Origin: Vibrio sp. 10N
GTDB taxonomy: Bacteria > Pseudomonadota > Gammaproteobacteria > Enterobacterales > Vibrionaceae
Length of the DNA: 64,000 nucleotides
Assembly: GCF_036245475.1 (NCBI RefSeq)
Contig: NZ_BTPM01000001.1
Location: 3,038,001 to 3,102,000, forward strand
Direction: 5' to 3'
The position numbers and the translations under genes are program-made. A model generated the notes under the pieces. That model was given only the letters and a program-made list of their open reading frames with translations. It was not told the DNA's origin and did no database searches. Positions 1 through 10,676 of this stretch are shown in pieces (position 1 is the first letter of the stretch; each line of letters begins with the position of its first letter).

Positions 1-846
1 AACACCGTAGCCGATAGACTCTTGGATTTCTGCTTCAGTAGAACCAGAACCACCGTGGAATACGAAGTTTAGAGCGTTAGGTGCGATACCGAACTTCTCT
101 GCACAGTATGCTTGAGAGTCACGTAGGATAGTTGGAGTTAGAACAACGTTACCTGGCTTGTAAACACCGTGTACGTTACCGAAAGAAGCAGCGATAGTGA
201 AACGTGGGCTAACAGCGTTTAGTTTCTCGTATGCGTATGCTACGTCTTCTGGAGAAGTGTAAAGCTCAGATGCGTCCATGTGAGAGTTATCTACGCCGTC
301 TTCTTCACCACCAGTACAACCTAGTTCGATCTCTAGAGTCATACCCATTTTCGCCATGCGAGCTAGGTACTTAGCAGAGATTTCGATGTTCTCTTCTAGA
401 GACTCTTCAGAAAGGTCGATCATGTGAGAAGAGAATAGTGGCTTACCAGTTTGAGCGAAGAACTCTTCACCCGCATCTAGAAGACCGTCGATCCATGGTA
501 GAAGTTTCTTAGCCGCGTGGTCAGTGTGAAGAATTACTGGAACACCGTAAGATTCAGCAACTGCGTGAACGTATTTTGCACCAGCAACTGCACCTAGGAT
601 TTGCGCGCCTTGACCTTCAAGCTTAACGCCTTTACCAGCGAAGAAGCCAGCACCGCCGTTAGAGAACTGAACTACAACTGGAGCTTTAACTTTAGCTGCA
701 GCTTCAAGAACACCGTTGATAGAGTCAGTGTTAACTACGTTAACTGCAGGAAGAGCGAAGTTGTTCTCTTTAGCAACTTCAAATACTTTCTGAACGTCAT
801 CGCCAGAGATAACACCTGGTTTTACGAAGTCGAAGATCTTAGACAT
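1..846 (-). CDS. fba: Class II fructose-bisphosphate aldolase (3' end beyond left edge)
   Basis: Zinc-dependent aldolase that cleaves or forms fructose-1,6-bisphosphate in glycolysis and gluconeogenesis; cytosolic. The first 282 codons are visible from an ATG at 846-844; the rest (about 75 residues by family length) lies off the left edge. Seen: PVILHTDHAAKK (metal-binding His and Asp of the TIM barrel), the Glu-rich segment MGMTLEIELGCTGGEEDGVD, and FHGGSGS near the edge. It lies downstream of pgk with a hairpin at 945-975 in between, the usual epd-pgk-fba order of gammaproteobacteria. A good Shine-Dalgarno (AGGAC) precedes the ATG. Identity is secure; only the missing end limits the call. 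Confidence 0.97.
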   Translation of the reverse strand, partial: MSKIFDFVKPGVISGDDVQKVFEVAKENNFALPAVNVVNTDSINGVLEAAAKVKAPVVVQFSNGGAGFFAGKGVKLEGQGAQILGAVAGAKYVHAVAESYGVPVILHTDHAAKKLLPWIDGLLDAGEEFFAQTGKPLFSSHMIDLSEESLEENIEISAKYLARMAKMGMTLEIELGCTGGEEDGVDNSHMDASELYTSPEDVAYAYEKLNAVSPRFTIAASFGNVHGVYKPGNVVLTPTILRDSQAYCAEKFGIAPNALNFVFHGGSGSTEAEIQESIGYGV

Positions 847-944
847 GGAATAAGTCCTATTTTCTGTCGTTTTAAATAAAAATTGGCAATCGTTTGCTCA
901 CAATGGGCGGCATTGTATCAAAGTTAACCAGCCATTGCAGCATA

Positions 945-976
945 GATAAAAGCGGACTCATTAGCCCGCTTTATAA
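945..976 (-). terminator. Hairpin between pgk and fba
   Basis: On the minus strand AAAGCGG-type arms (948-954 and 966-972) form a stem followed by TTTTATC. It could end part of the pgk transcript or be a processing site, since fba continues in the same direction. Confidence 0.5.
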
Positions 977-984
977 AAAGATAA

Positions 985-2148
985 TTATGCTTTAGCACGC
1001 TCTTCAAGCATTGCTACTGCTGGTAGTACTTTACCTTCAACAAACTCAAGGAATGCACCGCCACCTGTAGAGATGTAAGAAACGTCAGCTTTGATACCGA
1101 ACTTGTCGATAGCTGCTAGCGTGTCACCACCACCTGCTACAGAGAAACCTTCAGATTCAGCGATCGCTTTAGAAATGCCTTCTGTACCCGCTTCGAAGTT
1201 CTTGAATTCGAATACGCCAACAGGGCCGTTCCATAGGATAGTTTTAGCATCTTTTAGGATTTTCGCTAGTTCAGCTGTTGAGTCTGGACCTAGGTCGAAA
1301 ATCATGTCGTCGTCTTGAACTTCAGATACGTGCTTGATTTCCGCTTCTGCGTTCTCGTCGAATGCTTTTGCACATGCAACGTCAGTCGCCACTGGAATTG
1401 CACACTCGTCCATTAGCTTCTTAGCTGTGTCGACTAGGTCTGCTTCGTATAGAGACTTACCTACGTTGTGGCCAGCAGCTGCAATGAACGTGTTCGCGAT
1501 ACCACCACCAACAACAAGTTGGTCAGCGATTTTAGATAGCGACTCAAGAACCGTTAGCTTAGTAGAAACTTTAGAACCACCCACGATAGCAACCATTGGA
1601 CGAGCAGGCTTGTCCATTGCTTTGCCTAGTGCGTCTAGTTCGTTAGCTAGTAGAGGACCAGCACAAGCTACAGGTGCGTTCATGCCAACGCCGTGAGTAG
1701 ACGCTTGTGCACGGTGAGCAGTACCGAATGCATCCATTACGAAGATGTCACACAGTGCAGCGTATTTCTTAGATAGCTCTTCTTCGTTCTTCTTCTCGCC
1801 TTTGTTAAAGCGAACGTTTTCAAGAACAACAAGCTCACCTGTATTTAGCTCAAGACCGTCTAGGTAATCTTTAGCAAGCTTAACTTCACACTCAAGTGCG
1901 TCGTTTAGGTAGTTAACAACAGGTTGTAGAGAGAACTCTTCTGCGTACTCGCCTTCAGTAGGACGACCTAGGTGAGACGTAACCATAACTTTAGCGCCAG
2001 CTTCTAGGCAGTGCTTGATGGTTGGTAGAGACGCAAGGATACGAGCGTCAGATGTTACTTTACCGTCTTTTACTGGTACGTTCAGATCAGCACGGATAAA
2101 TACGCGTTTACCTGCTAGATCCAGGTCAGTCATCTTGATTACAGACAT
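985..2148 (-). CDS. pgk: Phosphoglycerate kinase
   Basis: Transfers phosphate from 1,3-bisphosphoglycerate to ADP in glycolysis; cytosolic monomer. The 387-residue length is normal. Seen: N-domain substrate motif RADLNVP near residue 19, HLGRP near 60, the nucleotide-domain GGSKVSTK, and the C-terminal GGGDTLAAI loop. I chose the ATG at 2148 ([10 protein letters not shown]) rather than an in-frame upstream start at 2163, because AGAGGACTAAAC directly precedes it as the ribosome binding site and homologues start here. Lies between epd and fba on the same strand. Confidence 0.98.
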   Translation of the reverse strand: MSVIKMTDLDLAGKRVFIRADLNVPVKDGKVTSDARILASLPTIKHCLEAGAKVMVTSHLGRPTEGEYAEEFSLQPVVNYLNDALECEVKLAKDYLDGLELNTGELVVLENVRFNKGEKKNEEELSKKYAALCDIFVMDAFGTAHRAQASTHGVGMNAPVACAGPLLANELDALGKAMDKPARPMVAIVGGSKVSTKLTVLESLSKIADQLVVGGGIANTFIAAAGHNVGKSLYEADLVDTAKKLMDECAIPVATDVACAKAFDENAEAEIKHVSEVQDDDMIFDLGPDSTAELAKILKDAKTILWNGPVGVFEFKNFEAGTEGISKAIAESEGFSVAGGGDTLAAIDKFGIKADVSYISTGGGAFLEFVEGKVLPAVAMLEERAKA

Positions 2149-2246
2149 GTTTAGTCCTCTCAACTAAAAAATAAATAAAGTTTTTGAAACCCGGCTTCTT
2201 GCCAAGTTTTAGAATTCATCAACTGGTTACTTATATTGGGCTCATG

Positions 2247-2277
2247 AATATTAATTTCAACCTTCAAAATTAATATT
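2247..2277 (-). other. AT-rich perfect hairpin between epd and pgk
   Basis: AATATTAATTT (2247-2257) and its exact complement (2267-2277) form an 11-bp stem with a 9-nt loop in the 151-nt epd-pgk gap. No strong T-tract follows on the minus strand, so its role (terminator, RNA processing or operator) is unresolved. Confidence 0.4.
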
Positions 2278-2299
2278 TTCCCCAAGAGCGCCCTTGATA

Positions 2300-3325
2300 C
2301 TACTGAGACGCTTGCATTGCTAACGCGGTGTCTAACATGCGGTTAGCAAAGCCCCACTCGTTGTCACACCACACCAACATTTTGACCAGACGACCATCAC
2401 TCACTCGAGTCTGTGTCCCATCAACAATGGCGCTATGTGGGTCGTGGTTAAAGTCCACGGAAACCAGCGGTGCTTCAGTATAGTCAACAATGCCGTCTAA
2501 TGTACACCGAGAAGCGTTAATAATGACTTGATTTACGTCATTAACTTTCACATTCGTATTTATAGTTACACTAAGATCCATAGCGGTGACGTTAATTGTT
2601 GGCACTCTTACAGAAATTGCTTCAAATTTGTTAGAAAATTTCGGAAAGATGCGTTCGATGCCTTTGTGAAGTTTCGTATCCACCGGAATGATAGATAGAC
2701 TGGCTGAGCGAGTACGTCGTAGATCGCCATGATAGGCATCGATAACTTGTTGATCATTCATTGAAGAGTGAATGCTGGTGATAGTCCCAGAGTCGATACC
2801 AAAGGCTTCATCTAACGCTTGGATAACTGGCACGATGCAGTTTGTGGTGCAAGAACCGTTGGAGACAATGGTGTGATCTTTGGTCAGAGTATGGTGGTTA
2901 ACACCGTAAATAATGGTGTTATCAAGATCATTACTACCAGGATGAGAAAACAGCACCTTTTTAGCGCCAGCTTCTATATGTTTCTCGCCATCTGCGCGGC
3001 TACCAAACACACCAGTACAGTCTAAGACAATATCGACTTCTAGATTCTTCCAAGGCAATAGACTGATGTCTTCAAGATGCAAAATACGAATGGTGTCGAA
3101 CTGACCATCTTTGTGAGTCAGATAGAGATGCTCTTGGTCGTGGGTGACCTTTTTATCAAAACGACCATGACTGGTATCGTATTGAAGCAAATGAGCCATC
3201 GCTTCAGGTTGCGCAAGTTCGTTCACGGCGACGACTTTGATTTGATCGTTCTTCTCGCTTTCGTATAGCGCTCTGAGTACATTCCGTCCAATGCGTCCAA
3301 AGCCATTAATTGCCACTCTTAGCAT
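2300..3325 (-). CDS. epd: D-erythrose-4-phosphate dehydrogenase
   Basis: NAD-dependent oxidation of erythrose 4-phosphate to 4-phosphoerythronate, first step of the DXP-dependent pyridoxal phosphate pathway. A GAPDH-fold protein of 341 residues: Rossmann motif NGFGRIGRN at 7-15 and catalytic Cys159 in SNGSCTTNC. The Epd-type reading rather than GapA rests on the sequence around [19 protein letters not shown] and on position between tkt and pgk-fba. Ends 151 nt before pgk. GAPDH paralogues are similar, but the context makes Epd the clear choice. Confidence 0.95.
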   Translation of the reverse strand: MLRVAINGFGRIGRNVLRALYESEKNDQIKVVAVNELAQPEAMAHLLQYDTSHGRFDKKVTHDQEHLYLTHKDGQFDTIRILHLEDISLLPWKNLEVDIVLDCTGVFGSRADGEKHIEAGAKKVLFSHPGSNDLDNTIIYGVNHHTLTKDHTIVSNGSCTTNCIVPVIQALDEAFGIDSGTITSIHSSMNDQQVIDAYHGDLRRTRSASLSIIPVDTKLHKGIERIFPKFSNKFEAISVRVPTINVTAMDLSVTINTNVKVNDVNQVIINASRCTLDGIVDYTEAPLVSVDFNHDPHSAIVDGTQTRVSDGRLVKMLVWCDNEWGFANRMLDTALAMQASQ

Positions 3326-3552
3326 CGCATTACGCCTTTTTGTTCACGTGATAAAGGCTTGCATGGTAACCGATCGACCGTCATTTCGCATTACGTGATT
3401 AGCAATTTGATTGCGCTATTTATCACCAATAGTTGCGATGCACCTCTCTAAAGCGCTCACTCTTCTTATCTATACCCCTGTTACACTCATACAAGAGTCA
3501 TGATCTTGTGTCTTTTAACCACACAGTTTTTAACGCACAGGAGATGTTCTCT

Positions 3553-3780
3553 ATGACAAGCTCAACCTACTGCCAAACTTGCAACAAATCCACCACTCAC
3601 AAAGAGATGCTGGTACGCAAGCCAAGCAGTTACGATACCGACCCATCCTTAATGGGCAAGATTAAGCTGTTTGCGCATACGTTTATTAATGGCGGCCATT
3701 ACTACGATATGGATCGCTACATAACCTGCCAAGACTGTGGCAAACGCACACTTGATAACAAGGGCAAAGAGTTTGAATAG
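3553..3780 (+). CDS. Small zinc-ribbon-like protein, function unknown
   Basis: A 75-residue protein with CQTC near the N-terminus and CQDC near the C-terminus, the four-cysteine layout of a zinc ribbon. I chose the ATG at 3553 (MTSSTYCQTC) because AGGAG lies 9 nt upstream; a longer in-frame ORF from 3433 begins with unlikely sequence. It is divergent from epd and convergent with tkt, with which it shares a terminator hairpin. No catalytic domain or membrane segment is visible. Could bind nucleic acid or protein; I do not recognise a named family. Confidence 0.75.
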   Translation: MTSSTYCQTCNKSTTHKEMLVRKPSSYDTDPSLMGKIKLFAHTFINGGHYYDMDRYITCQDCGKRTLDNKGKEFE

Positions 3781-3784
3781 CCAC

Positions 3785-3815
3785 AAAAAAACCGAGCACT
3801 AGGCTCGGTTTTTCA
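3785..3815. terminator. Bidirectional intrinsic terminator
   Basis: AAAAAACCGAGC and GCTCGGTTTTT arms with a short loop lie between the converging small zinc-ribbon gene and tkt, with A/T tracts on both sides, so it can serve both strands. Confidence 0.85.
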
Positions 3816-3831
3816 TTTCAAGAGAAGGTGC

Positions 3832-5826
3832 TTATGCAAGCAGCTCTTTTGCTGTGTTCACAACGTTTTCCGTTGTGAAACCAAACATCTTGAATAGCTC
3901 GCCTGCCGGTGCAGACTCACCAAATGTCGTCATACCGATGATCTTGCCACCGAAGCCAACATACTTGTACCAGTAATCGGCAATACCCGCTTCAACCGCG
4001 ATACGCTTAGTTACTGCCGCTGGAAGAACCGCTTCACGGTATGCTTCATCTTGCGCGTCAAAGACGTCAGTTGAAGGAAGCGATACGACGCGTACCTTCT
4101 TGCCTTCAGCCGTCAGTTCAGCGTAAGCGTTTGTTGCTAGCTCAACCTCAGAACCTGTCGCGATAAGGATCAGCTCTGGCGTGCCTTCGCAATCTTTCAG
4201 GATGTAACCACCTTTAGCAACGTTTGCTAGCTGCTCAGCGTCACGATCTTGCTGTGTTAGGTTTTGACGAGAGAAGATCAGCGATGTTGGGCCATCTTTA
4301 CGCTCAATCGCGTATTTCCAAGCCACTGCAGACTCAACCTGGTCACATGGGCGCCATGTGCTCATATTTGGCGTTACGCGTAGTGATGCGATTTGCTCAA
4401 CTGGTTGGTGCGTTGGACCATCTTCACCCAGACCGATAGAGTCGTGCGTGTAAACTTGGATGTTTTGCACTTTCATCAGTGCCGCCATGCGCATTGCGTT
4501 ACGAGCGTATTCCATGAACATTAGGAATGTTGCACCGTAAGGAACGAAACCACCGTGTAGCGCGATACCGTTGATGATCGCCGTCATACCAAACTCACGT
4601 ACACCGTAGTGGATGTAGTTGCCAGACGCATCGTCAGCCGTTAGCGACTGAGAACCAGACCACATGGTTAGGTTTGATGGTGCTAGGTCAGCAGAGCCGC
4701 CCATGAACTCAGGAAGCATCTTACCGAACGCTTCTAGAGCGTTTTGAGACGCTTTACGTGATGCAATGTTTGCTGGGTTCGCTTGAAGGTCAGCAATGAT
4801 CTTGCTTGCTTCTTGTTCCCACTGAGCAGGAAGCTCACCGTTTACACGACGTTTAAACTCAGCCGCAAGCTCTGGGTAAGCCGCTTCATAAGCTGCTAGC
4901 TTCTCGTTCCAAGCTGCTTCTTTTGCGCTACCCGCTTCGTTTGCATCCCACTCAGCTTTGATGTCCGCTGGGATTTCGAATGGACCGTGTTCCCAACCTA
5001 GGAATTCGCGTGCTGCTGCAATTTCGTCGTGACCTAGTGGTGCACCGTGACAGTCGTGAGAGCCCGCTTTGTTTGGTGAACCAAAACCGATGATGGTTTT
5101 AGTACAGATAAGTGTTGGACGTGGATCCGCTTTTGCCGCTTCAATCGCTGCATTGATCGCGTCAGCATCGTGACCGTCTACTGCAGGGATTACGTGCCAG
5201 CCGTACGCTTCAAAGCGTTTAGGCGTATCATCAGAGAACCAGCCTTCCACTTCGCCATCAATAGAGATGCCGTTGTCATCCCAGAAAGCGATCAGCTTAC
5301 CAAGACCTAGAGTACCCGCTAGTGAACACGCTTCGTGAGAGATACCTTCCATCAGACAGCCATCACCCATGAAGACATAAGTGAAGTGGTCAACGATGTC
5401 GTGACCTTCTTTGTTGAATTGCGCTGCAAGAGATTTCTCAGCAATCGCCATACCAACCGCGTTAGTGATGCCTTGGCCTAGAGGGCCAGTCGTCGTCTCG
5501 ATACCTGGTGCGTAGCCGTACTCTGGGTGACCAGGCGTTTTTGAGTGCAGTTGACGGAAGTTTTTAAGATCGTCAATTGACAGCTCGTAGCCGCTGAGGT
5601 GAAGCAGAGAGTAAATCAGCATAGAGCCGTGGCCGTTAGACAGAACAAAACGGTCGCGGTCAGCCCACTCTGGGTTTGACGGGTTGTGATTTAGGTGAGA
5701 ACGCCAAAGAACTTCAGCGATATCTGCCATACCCATAGGTGCACCTGGGTGACCTGAGTTAGCTTGTTGAACACCATCCATGCTTAGCGCGCGGATTGCA
5801 TTAGCGAGTTGTTTACGAGAAGACAT
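3832..5826 (-). CDS. tkt: Transketolase
   Basis: Thiamine-diphosphate enzyme moving two-carbon ketol units between sugar phosphates in the pentose phosphate pathway; supplies erythrose 4-phosphate, the substrate of the neighbouring epd product. 664 residues, full length. Seen: SGHPGAP with His26, the ThDP motif [13 protein letters not shown] ending in the bound Asn region, and the pyrimidine-domain segment [14 protein letters not shown]. Start set at ATG 5826 ([10 protein letters not shown]) with CAGGAG just upstream; a start at 5844 would add six residues without support. Terminated by the shared hairpin at 3785-3815. Confidence 0.98.
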   Translation of the reverse strand: MSSRKQLANAIRALSMDGVQQANSGHPGAPMGMADIAEVLWRSHLNHNPSNPEWADRDRFVLSNGHGSMLIYSLLHLSGYELSIDDLKNFRQLHSKTPGHPEYGYAPGIETTTGPLGQGITNAVGMAIAEKSLAAQFNKEGHDIVDHFTYVFMGDGCLMEGISHEACSLAGTLGLGKLIAFWDDNGISIDGEVEGWFSDDTPKRFEAYGWHVIPAVDGHDADAINAAIEAAKADPRPTLICTKTIIGFGSPNKAGSHDCHGAPLGHDEIAAAREFLGWEHGPFEIPADIKAEWDANEAGSAKEAAWNEKLAAYEAAYPELAAEFKRRVNGELPAQWEQEASKIIADLQANPANIASRKASQNALEAFGKMLPEFMGGSADLAPSNLTMWSGSQSLTADDASGNYIHYGVREFGMTAIINGIALHGGFVPYGATFLMFMEYARNAMRMAALMKVQNIQVYTHDSIGLGEDGPTHQPVEQIASLRVTPNMSTWRPCDQVESAVAWKYAIERKDGPTSLIFSRQNLTQQDRDAEQLANVAKGGYILKDCEGTPELILIATGSEVELATNAYAELTAEGKKVRVVSLPSTDVFDAQDEAYREAVLPAAVTKRIAVEAGIADYWYKYVGFGGKIIGMTTFGESAPAGELFKMFGFTTENVVNTAKELLA

Positions 5827-6154
5827 GTCTGCTCCTGAGTGCATTAAGCGAATTCCAAGTTTTTCATAGACTGATTGAATAATCAGCGGCCGCTATTGTC
5901 GCAAAGCGATATAGTCTCTGCAAACGATTTACCGTCATTTTTTGGCATTTTCGCCGAATAATGTCGGCTGAATATGGCTCGCAGCGTTTAAAACAGGCAA
6001 ACGTTTGGCTATATGTTAAAAGCAAAAATCGCTTGCTAATCGAACATTGATGACTAGAATAGACGTCTAGATGTAGATACACCTACTATATATCATTGAA
6101 TTTATTACAAGTGAGTAATTAGACACTCGCTTAAAAACAGTAATTGGAGCTCTC
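5827..6154. promoter_or_regulatory. Divergent tkt/metK control region
   Basis: A 328-nt gap between divergent genes. It must hold promoters for both. The only element I can name is the MetJ-type box array near 6061; the remainder has no convincing ORF or repeat. Confidence 0.6.
6061..6084 (+). promoter_or_regulatory. MetJ operator (met boxes)
   Basis: A perfect met box AGACGTCT at 6061-6068 is followed in register by two 8-mers matching 5 of 8 positions each (6069-6076 and 6077-6084). MetJ with S-adenosylmethionine binds tandem 8-bp boxes and represses met genes; metK is a standard target. The array lies about 70-90 nt upstream of the metK start, compatible with overlap of its promoter. Confidence 0.7.
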
Positions 6155-7306
6155 ATGGCTAAGCACCTGTTTACTTCTGAGTCAGTATCAGAAGGCCATC
6201 CAGATAAAATCGCAGACCAAATCTCTGACGCGGTTCTTGATGCAATCCTAGAACAAGATCCAAAAGCACGTGTTGCTTGTGAAACTTACGTTAAGACTGG
6301 CATGGTGATGGTGGGTGGTGAGATCACCACTTCAGCATGGGTAGACATCGAAGAGCTAACTCGTGAAACCGTTCGCGAAATCGGCTACGTGCACTCTGAT
6401 ATGGGTTTTGATGCGGACTCTTGTGCCGTTCTAAACACCATCGGTAAGCAGTCTCCAGATATCAACCAAGGTGTTGATAAAGCGGATCCTAAAGAGCAAG
6501 GCGCAGGCGACCAAGGCATCATGTTCGGTTACGCAACGAACGAAACTGACATCCTAATGCCAGCACCTATTACTTACTCTCACCGCCTTGTTCAAAAGCA
6601 AGCAGAAGTACGTAAAAACGGCACTCTACCTTGGCTACGTCCAGACGCTAAGTCTCAGGTAACGTTCCAATACGACCAAGGTAAGATCGTGGGTATCGAT
6701 GCGGTTGTTCTTTCAACTCAGCACTGTGATTCAATCTCAACACCTGATCTGCGTGAAGCGGTAATGGAAGAGATCATCAAGCCAGTACTACCATCTGAGT
6801 GGATCAACAAAGAAACCAACTTCTTCATCAACCCAACCGGTCGTTTCGTAATCGGCGGTCCTATGGGTGACTGTGGTCTAACAGGTCGTAAGATCATCGT
6901 TGATACCTACGGCGGTGCAGCTCGTCACGGTGGCGGTGCATTCTCTGGTAAAGATCCATCAAAAGTTGACCGTTCTGCAGCATACGCAGCACGTTATGTA
7001 GCGAAGAACATCGTAGCGGCTGGTATGGCTGACCGTTGTGAGATCCAACTGTCTTACGCAATCGGTGTTGCGGATCCAACGTCTATCATGGTTGAGACAT
7101 TTGGTACTGAAAAAGTTTCTCACGACATCATCGTAGAAGCGGTTCGTCAAAACTTCGACCTACGTCCATACGGTCTACAAGAGATGCTAAACCTGCTTCA
7201 GCCTATCTACAAAAAGACAGCAGCATACGGCCACTTCGGTCGCGAAGAATTCCCTTGGGAAGCGACAGATAAAGCAGCAATCCTACGTGAGTTTGCTGGT
7301 CTGTAA
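6155..7306 (+). CDS. metK: S-adenosylmethionine synthetase
   Basis: Makes S-adenosylmethionine from methionine and ATP; cytosolic tetramer. 383 residues, full length. Seen: [16 protein letters not shown] at 14-29 (His15 and Asp17 at the ATP site), [12 protein letters not shown] near 116, and the phosphate-binding [19 protein letters not shown] near 258. AATTGGAGCTCTC upstream gives a good ribosome binding site. Preceded by met boxes, so MetJ repression is likely, and followed by a strong terminator, so it is probably monocistronic. Its product supplies the methyl donor used by rsmE nearby and feeds the activated methyl cycle that luxS completes. Confidence 0.99.
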   Translation: MAKHLFTSESVSEGHPDKIADQISDAVLDAILEQDPKARVACETYVKTGMVMVGGEITTSAWVDIEELTRETVREIGYVHSDMGFDADSCAVLNTIGKQSPDINQGVDKADPKEQGAGDQGIMFGYATNETDILMPAPITYSHRLVQKQAEVRKNGTLPWLRPDAKSQVTFQYDQGKIVGIDAVVLSTQHCDSISTPDLREAVMEEIIKPVLPSEWINKETNFFINPTGRFVIGGPMGDCGLTGRKIIVDTYGGAARHGGGAFSGKDPSKVDRSAAYAARYVAKNIVAAGMADRCEIQLSYAIGVADPTSIMVETFGTEKVSHDIIVEAVRQNFDLRPYGLQEMLNLLQPIYKKTAAYGHFGREEFPWEATDKAAILREFAGL

Positions 7307-7332
7307 TTACTCTTAGCCTGAGTTTTTACTCC

Positions 7333-7367
7333 AAAAAAGCCCTCAAAATTTTTTGAGGGCTTTTTTA
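7333..7367 (+). terminator. Intrinsic terminator of metK
   Basis: AAAAAAGCCCTCAAAA pairs with TTTTGAGGGCTTTTTT, a long GC-centred stem with a T-run. Confidence 0.92.
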
Positions 7368-7684
7368 TTTTTTTAATCCTGTCTTTTCAAACACTTTGTT
7401 GCAAAAGTGTTAATTTCTTATCTTGTAGCTTGTATTTAATACCCTTCTGAAAATTGTGTTTTTCCCTAACACGGTCAATAGTTAGACAAAAGTGCCCTTG
7501 CGAATAGACCACTTTAAGAGTTTGTTCGTATGCAAAATAGAGCACTTAAGAGGGGAAGACGCTAACAACGGAAAATGGCTAGACACTACAGAAATAACTG
7601 TAAGTCTCACGCCCGACGTGTCCGTTAAAATTAGCGCCATGCCCTGAGAAAAACGAAGGCCAGTTTGTCAATCAGGGAGGACAT
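7368..7684. other. Intergenic region upstream of the DUF2189 gene
   Basis: 317 nt without a convincing ORF. It must contain the promoter of the downstream gene, whose ribosome binding site CAGGGAGGA is at 7673-7681. I see no strong hairpin, repeat or recognisable operator. Confidence 0.4.
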
Positions 7685-8479
7685 ATGCCTCGAACTGTTA
7701 ATTCTGATGACTTCCAGAAGAAACATGAAGTCAGGGATCAAGATTACGCTAAAACCATTCCATGCAATCAACTCAGTGTGTCTGCGCCATTCCATTGGCT
7801 GGCGCTCGGGTTGCACGACCTCATTCGTATGCCAATCATCAGCGCGTTCTACGGGCTGTGTTTCACCGCTGCTGCCGTCGCTATCGTACTGTTAGTGCAG
7901 TGGCAGGGAACACACCTCGTCATAATGCCGAGTCTTGTGGTGTACATGTTGATCGGTCCGTTTCTCGCATTAGGACTTTATGACGCCGCATGGGAAAGAG
8001 AAAAAGGACATAAACCCAGCCTGTTCCACTCCATGAAGGCCATCGGGCGCAACTCCACTTCTCAATGGGCGTTTGCGGTACTTCTGGCCGTCGCGATGAT
8101 CTTTTGGATGCGTATTGCTGCGCTGCTGCACGCACTCTACCCCTCAGTACAAGGTGCGCCGCTCACCGAGTTTGCTCCGTTCTTGATCACTGGTAGTGTG
8201 GTTGGTGCCGTTATTGCAGCGGTCATATTCTCCATCTCAGCGTTCTCTATTCCACTTATGATGGAACGTCGAGTCGACATTATGACCGCGGTATTCACTA
8301 GCTTTAACGCGGTGAAATCTAACGTACCAGCCATGATCGTTTGGGCACTGATCATCTGTGGCGGTATCTTGATCGGTTTTGCCACCTACGGCATAGGAAT
8401 GATCGTGACGATGCCGATCCTTGGTTACGGCACATGGCACGCCTATCACGAGACCATCAAAAAGAAACACCACGTGTAA
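7685..8479 (+). CDS. DUF2189 family multi-pass inner-membrane protein
   Basis: 264 residues with a short soluble N-terminus, then roughly six hydrophobic segments (about 55-85, 90-110, 127-152, 165-190, 200-205 onward, 215-240) and a basic tail ending KKKHHV. The conserved pattern [17 protein letters not shown] and the paired membrane helices fit DUF2189, a family with no assigned biochemical function. A strong ribosome binding site (GGGAGGACAT) supports the ATG. It is flanked by terminators on both sides, so it is probably transcribed alone. Function unknown. Confidence 0.8.
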   Translation: MPRTVNSDDFQKKHEVRDQDYAKTIPCNQLSVSAPFHWLALGLHDLIRMPIISAFYGLCFTAAAVAIVLLVQWQGTHLVIMPSLVVYMLIGPFLALGLYDAAWEREKGHKPSLFHSMKAIGRNSTSQWAFAVLLAVAMIFWMRIAALLHALYPSVQGAPLTEFAPFLITGSVVGAVIAAVIFSISAFSIPLMMERRVDIMTAVFTSFNAVKSNVPAMIVWALIICGGILIGFATYGIGMIVTMPILGYGTWHAYHETIKKKHHV

Positions 8480-8512
8480 CACGTTGGCATATTCAGCCAA
8501 CCTCAGTAAAAT

Positions 8513-8538
8513 GGCGCCCTATTTGGGCGCTTTTTTAT
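8513..8538 (+). terminator. Intrinsic terminator after the DUF2189 gene
   Basis: GGCGCCC and GGGCGC arms with a short loop followed by TTTTTTATT. Confidence 0.88.
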
Positions 8539-8553
8539 TGTAGGTTATACCCC

Positions 8554-9063
8554 GTGGATGCTTCGCTTTCTGAGCAACTTCATTATCAAGCTATCAAGAC
8601 GCTGTCTCGCTGCATAGAGCAAGCTCGTCAGTACTTTGAACGCAACTTCCCAGTCCCAGCCCTCAACTATCAGTTGCGTGGTAAGGCTGCGGGTAAAGCC
8701 TACCTGCAATCCTGGGAAATACGCCTCAATCCCGTTCTGTTTGTCGAAAACCAGCAAGACTTTATCGACGAAGTGATCCCTCATGAGGTTGCCCACTTGA
8801 TCACTTATGCGCTATTTGGACGTGTGCGCCCACACGGCAAAGAGTGGCAGATGGTGATGAGCCAGGTATTTGGCATCGCGCCGAAAACCACGCACTCTTT
8901 GAATGTAAGCTCAGTACAAGGACGAACCTACGAGTATCGCTGTCAATGTGACACTTTTGCCGTCACGATTCGTCGCCATAATAAGGTGTTGCGCCAACAA
9001 GCCAGCTATCGCTGCCGGAAGTGCGGTGACACGATTGAATTCACTGGCAAGCAGCTGAGCTAA
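8554..9063 (+). CDS. sprT: SprT-like zinc metalloprotein
   Basis: SprT family, related to the protease domain of eukaryotic Spartan; the bacterial role is poorly defined. 169 residues. Seen: the zinc motif HEVAH at 77-81, a third ligand region RPHGKEW, and a C-terminal zinc ribbon with YRCQC and YRCRKCG. I chose GTG at 8554 ([11 protein letters not shown]) because the same frame upstream runs through the previous gene's end and its terminator, so a longer protein is not credible. The ribosome binding site is weak. Commonly found beside endonuclease I, as here. Confidence 0.88.
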   Translation: MDASLSEQLHYQAIKTLSRCIEQARQYFERNFPVPALNYQLRGKAAGKAYLQSWEIRLNPVLFVENQQDFIDEVIPHEVAHLITYALFGRVRPHGKEWQMVMSQVFGIAPKTTHSLNVSSVQGRTYEYRCQCDTFAVTIRRHNKVLRQQASYRCRKCGDTIEFTGKQLS

Positions 9064-9142
9064 TTACATGATCTAACTATCAATAGCTAAGGTCTTTTTT
9101 GCGAGTTACACTAGGTTATCTCAACCTTTTATAGACCTCACT

Positions 9143-9853
9143 ATGATACGCCAGCTTTTCGTTTCGGCCTTCTTGTTGGCCGCCGCCCTCCCTATTGTCG
9201 CCCACAGTGCGCCGCCAAGTAGCTTTAGCAAAGCAAAAAAAGAAGCCGTCAAGATCTACGCTGATCACCCAATCAGTTTTTACTGTGGCTGTGATATTCA
9301 ATGGCAAGGTAAAAAAGGCATACCCGATCTGTCAGCTTGTGGCTATCAAGTTCGCAAACAACAAAAGCGAGCCAGTCGTATCGAATGGGAGCATGTGGTA
9401 CCGGCTTGGCAATTTGGCCACCAGCGACAGTGCTGGCAAGAAGGCGGACGCAAAAATTGCACCCGAAATGACAAGCAATTCAAACTCATGGAAGCCGACC
9501 TGCACAACCTAACGCCAGCGATCGGTGAAGTGAACGGTGACCGTTCCAACTACAACTTTTCACAATGGAATGGTATGGATGGGGTCAGCTATGGCCGCTG
9601 CGAGATGCAAGTCAACTTCAAGCAACGTAAAGTGATGCCCCCCGATCGCGCCCGTGGCTCAATTGCTCGTACCTACCTTTATATGAGCCAGCAATATGGC
9701 TTTAAGCTGTCGAAACAGCAGACGCAACTGATGAATGCCTGGAACAAAACCTACCCCGTTGATGCGTGGGAATGTACGCGAAACGAACGTATCAAGCGCA
9801 TTCAAGGCAATGATAATCCGTTCGTGGCACAGGCATGTAAAAATCCCAGTTAA
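9143..9853 (+). CDS. endA: Secreted endonuclease I (Dns/EndA)
   Basis: Non-specific periplasmic or extracellular DNase; the Vibrio homologue Dns degrades external DNA and limits natural transformation. 236 residues with a signal peptide ([17 protein letters not shown]..., cleavage near AHSA about residue 22). Seen: [12 protein letters not shown] with the catalytic His region, [21 protein letters not shown] of the His-Me finger fold, and eight cysteines expected to form disulfides. In V. cholerae the homologue is repressed by HapR at high cell density; no HapR site was identified here. A hairpin at 9861-9889 follows. Confidence 0.95.
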   Translation: MIRQLFVSAFLLAAALPIVAHSAPPSSFSKAKKEAVKIYADHPISFYCGCDIQWQGKKGIPDLSACGYQVRKQQKRASRIEWEHVVPAWQFGHQRQCWQEGGRKNCTRNDKQFKLMEADLHNLTPAIGEVNGDRSNYNFSQWNGMDGVSYGRCEMQVNFKQRKVMPPDRARGSIARTYLYMSQQYGFKLSKQQTQLMNAWNKTYPVDAWECTRNERIKRIQGNDNPFVAQACKNPS

Positions 9854-9860
9854 TTCCTAA

Positions 9861-9889
9861 GCCAAGCCCTTGTAATTTCGAGGGCTGGC
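9861..9889 (+). other. Hairpin between endA and rsmE
   Basis: GCCAAGCCCT pairs with AGGGCTGGC with one internal mismatch. No T-run follows, so it is a weak terminator candidate at best. Confidence 0.4.
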
Positions 9890-9932
9890 ATCCATCTTAT
9901 ACCTCAATACTGTTTGTTGTTTGGAAATTGTT

Positions 9933-10664
9933 ATGCGTATACCTCGACTCTATCACCCTGAAACGATTCAATCTTTGGGCACACTTGCGCTCAGTGATGA
10001 TGCCGCAGGGCACATTGGCCGGGTATTACGCATGAAAGAAGGTCAAGAAGTACTGCTGTTTGACGGCAGTGGTCATGAGTTTCCAGCCACCATCACCAGC
10101 GTCGGCAAGAAAAACGTCGATGTAGAGATCCGCGAAAAAATCGCTGCCAGTATCGAGTCACCGCTCGACTTGCACCTCGGCCAAGTGATTTCTCGTGGCG
10201 ACAAGATGGAATTCACCATTCAGAAATCGGTCGAACTGGGCGTCAACACCATCACGCCGCTTATCTCAGAACGTTGCGGTGTAAAACTCGATGCCAAACG
10301 TTTCGAGAAGAAGCTGCAGCAGTGGCAAAAAATCGCAATCAGTGCCTGTGAGCAGTGTGGTCGTAACACGATTCCAGTCATCCGTCCGATCATGTCACTT
10401 GAAGAGTGGTGTGCCGAACCATCTGATGCGCTCAAACTCAACCTTCACCCAAGAGCCAAATACTCAATTAATACCTTGCCAGAGCCAGTGCAAAAGGTTC
10501 GTCTACTTATCGGCCCTGAAGGCGGTTTGTCAGCGCAAGAGATTGAAATGACGGAACAATATCAATTCGAAGAAACCCTGCTTGGTCCTCGTGTACTTAG
10601 AACAGAAACAGCCGCGCTTACGGCGATCACGGCACTTCAAGTACGCTTTGGCGATTTAGGTTAA
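9933..10664 (+). CDS. rsmE: 16S rRNA (uracil-1498 N3)-methyltransferase
   Basis: SPOUT-class enzyme that methylates U1498 of 16S rRNA using S-adenosylmethionine. 243 residues. Seen: the N-terminal PUA-like segment with [11 protein letters not shown], and the C-terminal knot motifs [12 protein letters not shown] and [13 protein letters not shown] chose the ATG at 9933 ([10 protein letters not shown]), the typical start, over an in-frame TTG at 9921. Followed after 12 nt by gshB, so the two are probably cotranscribed. Confidence 0.95.
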   Translation: MRIPRLYHPETIQSLGTLALSDDAAGHIGRVLRMKEGQEVLLFDGSGHEFPATITSVGKKNVDVEIREKIAASIESPLDLHLGQVISRGDKMEFTIQKSVELGVNTITPLISERCGVKLDAKRFEKKLQQWQKIAISACEQCGRNTIPVIRPIMSLEEWCAEPSDALKLNLHPRAKYSINTLPEPVQKVRLLIGPEGGLSAQEIEMTEQYQFEETLLGPRVLRTETAALTAITALQVRFGDLG

Positions 10665-10676
10665 CGGGAGAAAAAA

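Noticed and set aside
601..879. Plus-strand ORF antisense to fba
   Set aside because: Lies wholly over the highly conserved fba coding sequence and its start; composition and lack of a ribosome binding site mark it as a shadow.
5864..6082. 72-codon minus-strand ORF in the tkt/metK gap
   Set aside because: Overlaps the met-box array, has no ribosome binding site and no recognisable protein features.
8341..8553. Extended N-terminus for SprT
   Set aside because: The in-frame extension runs through the end of the DUF2189 gene and its terminator; family length fits the GTG at 8554.
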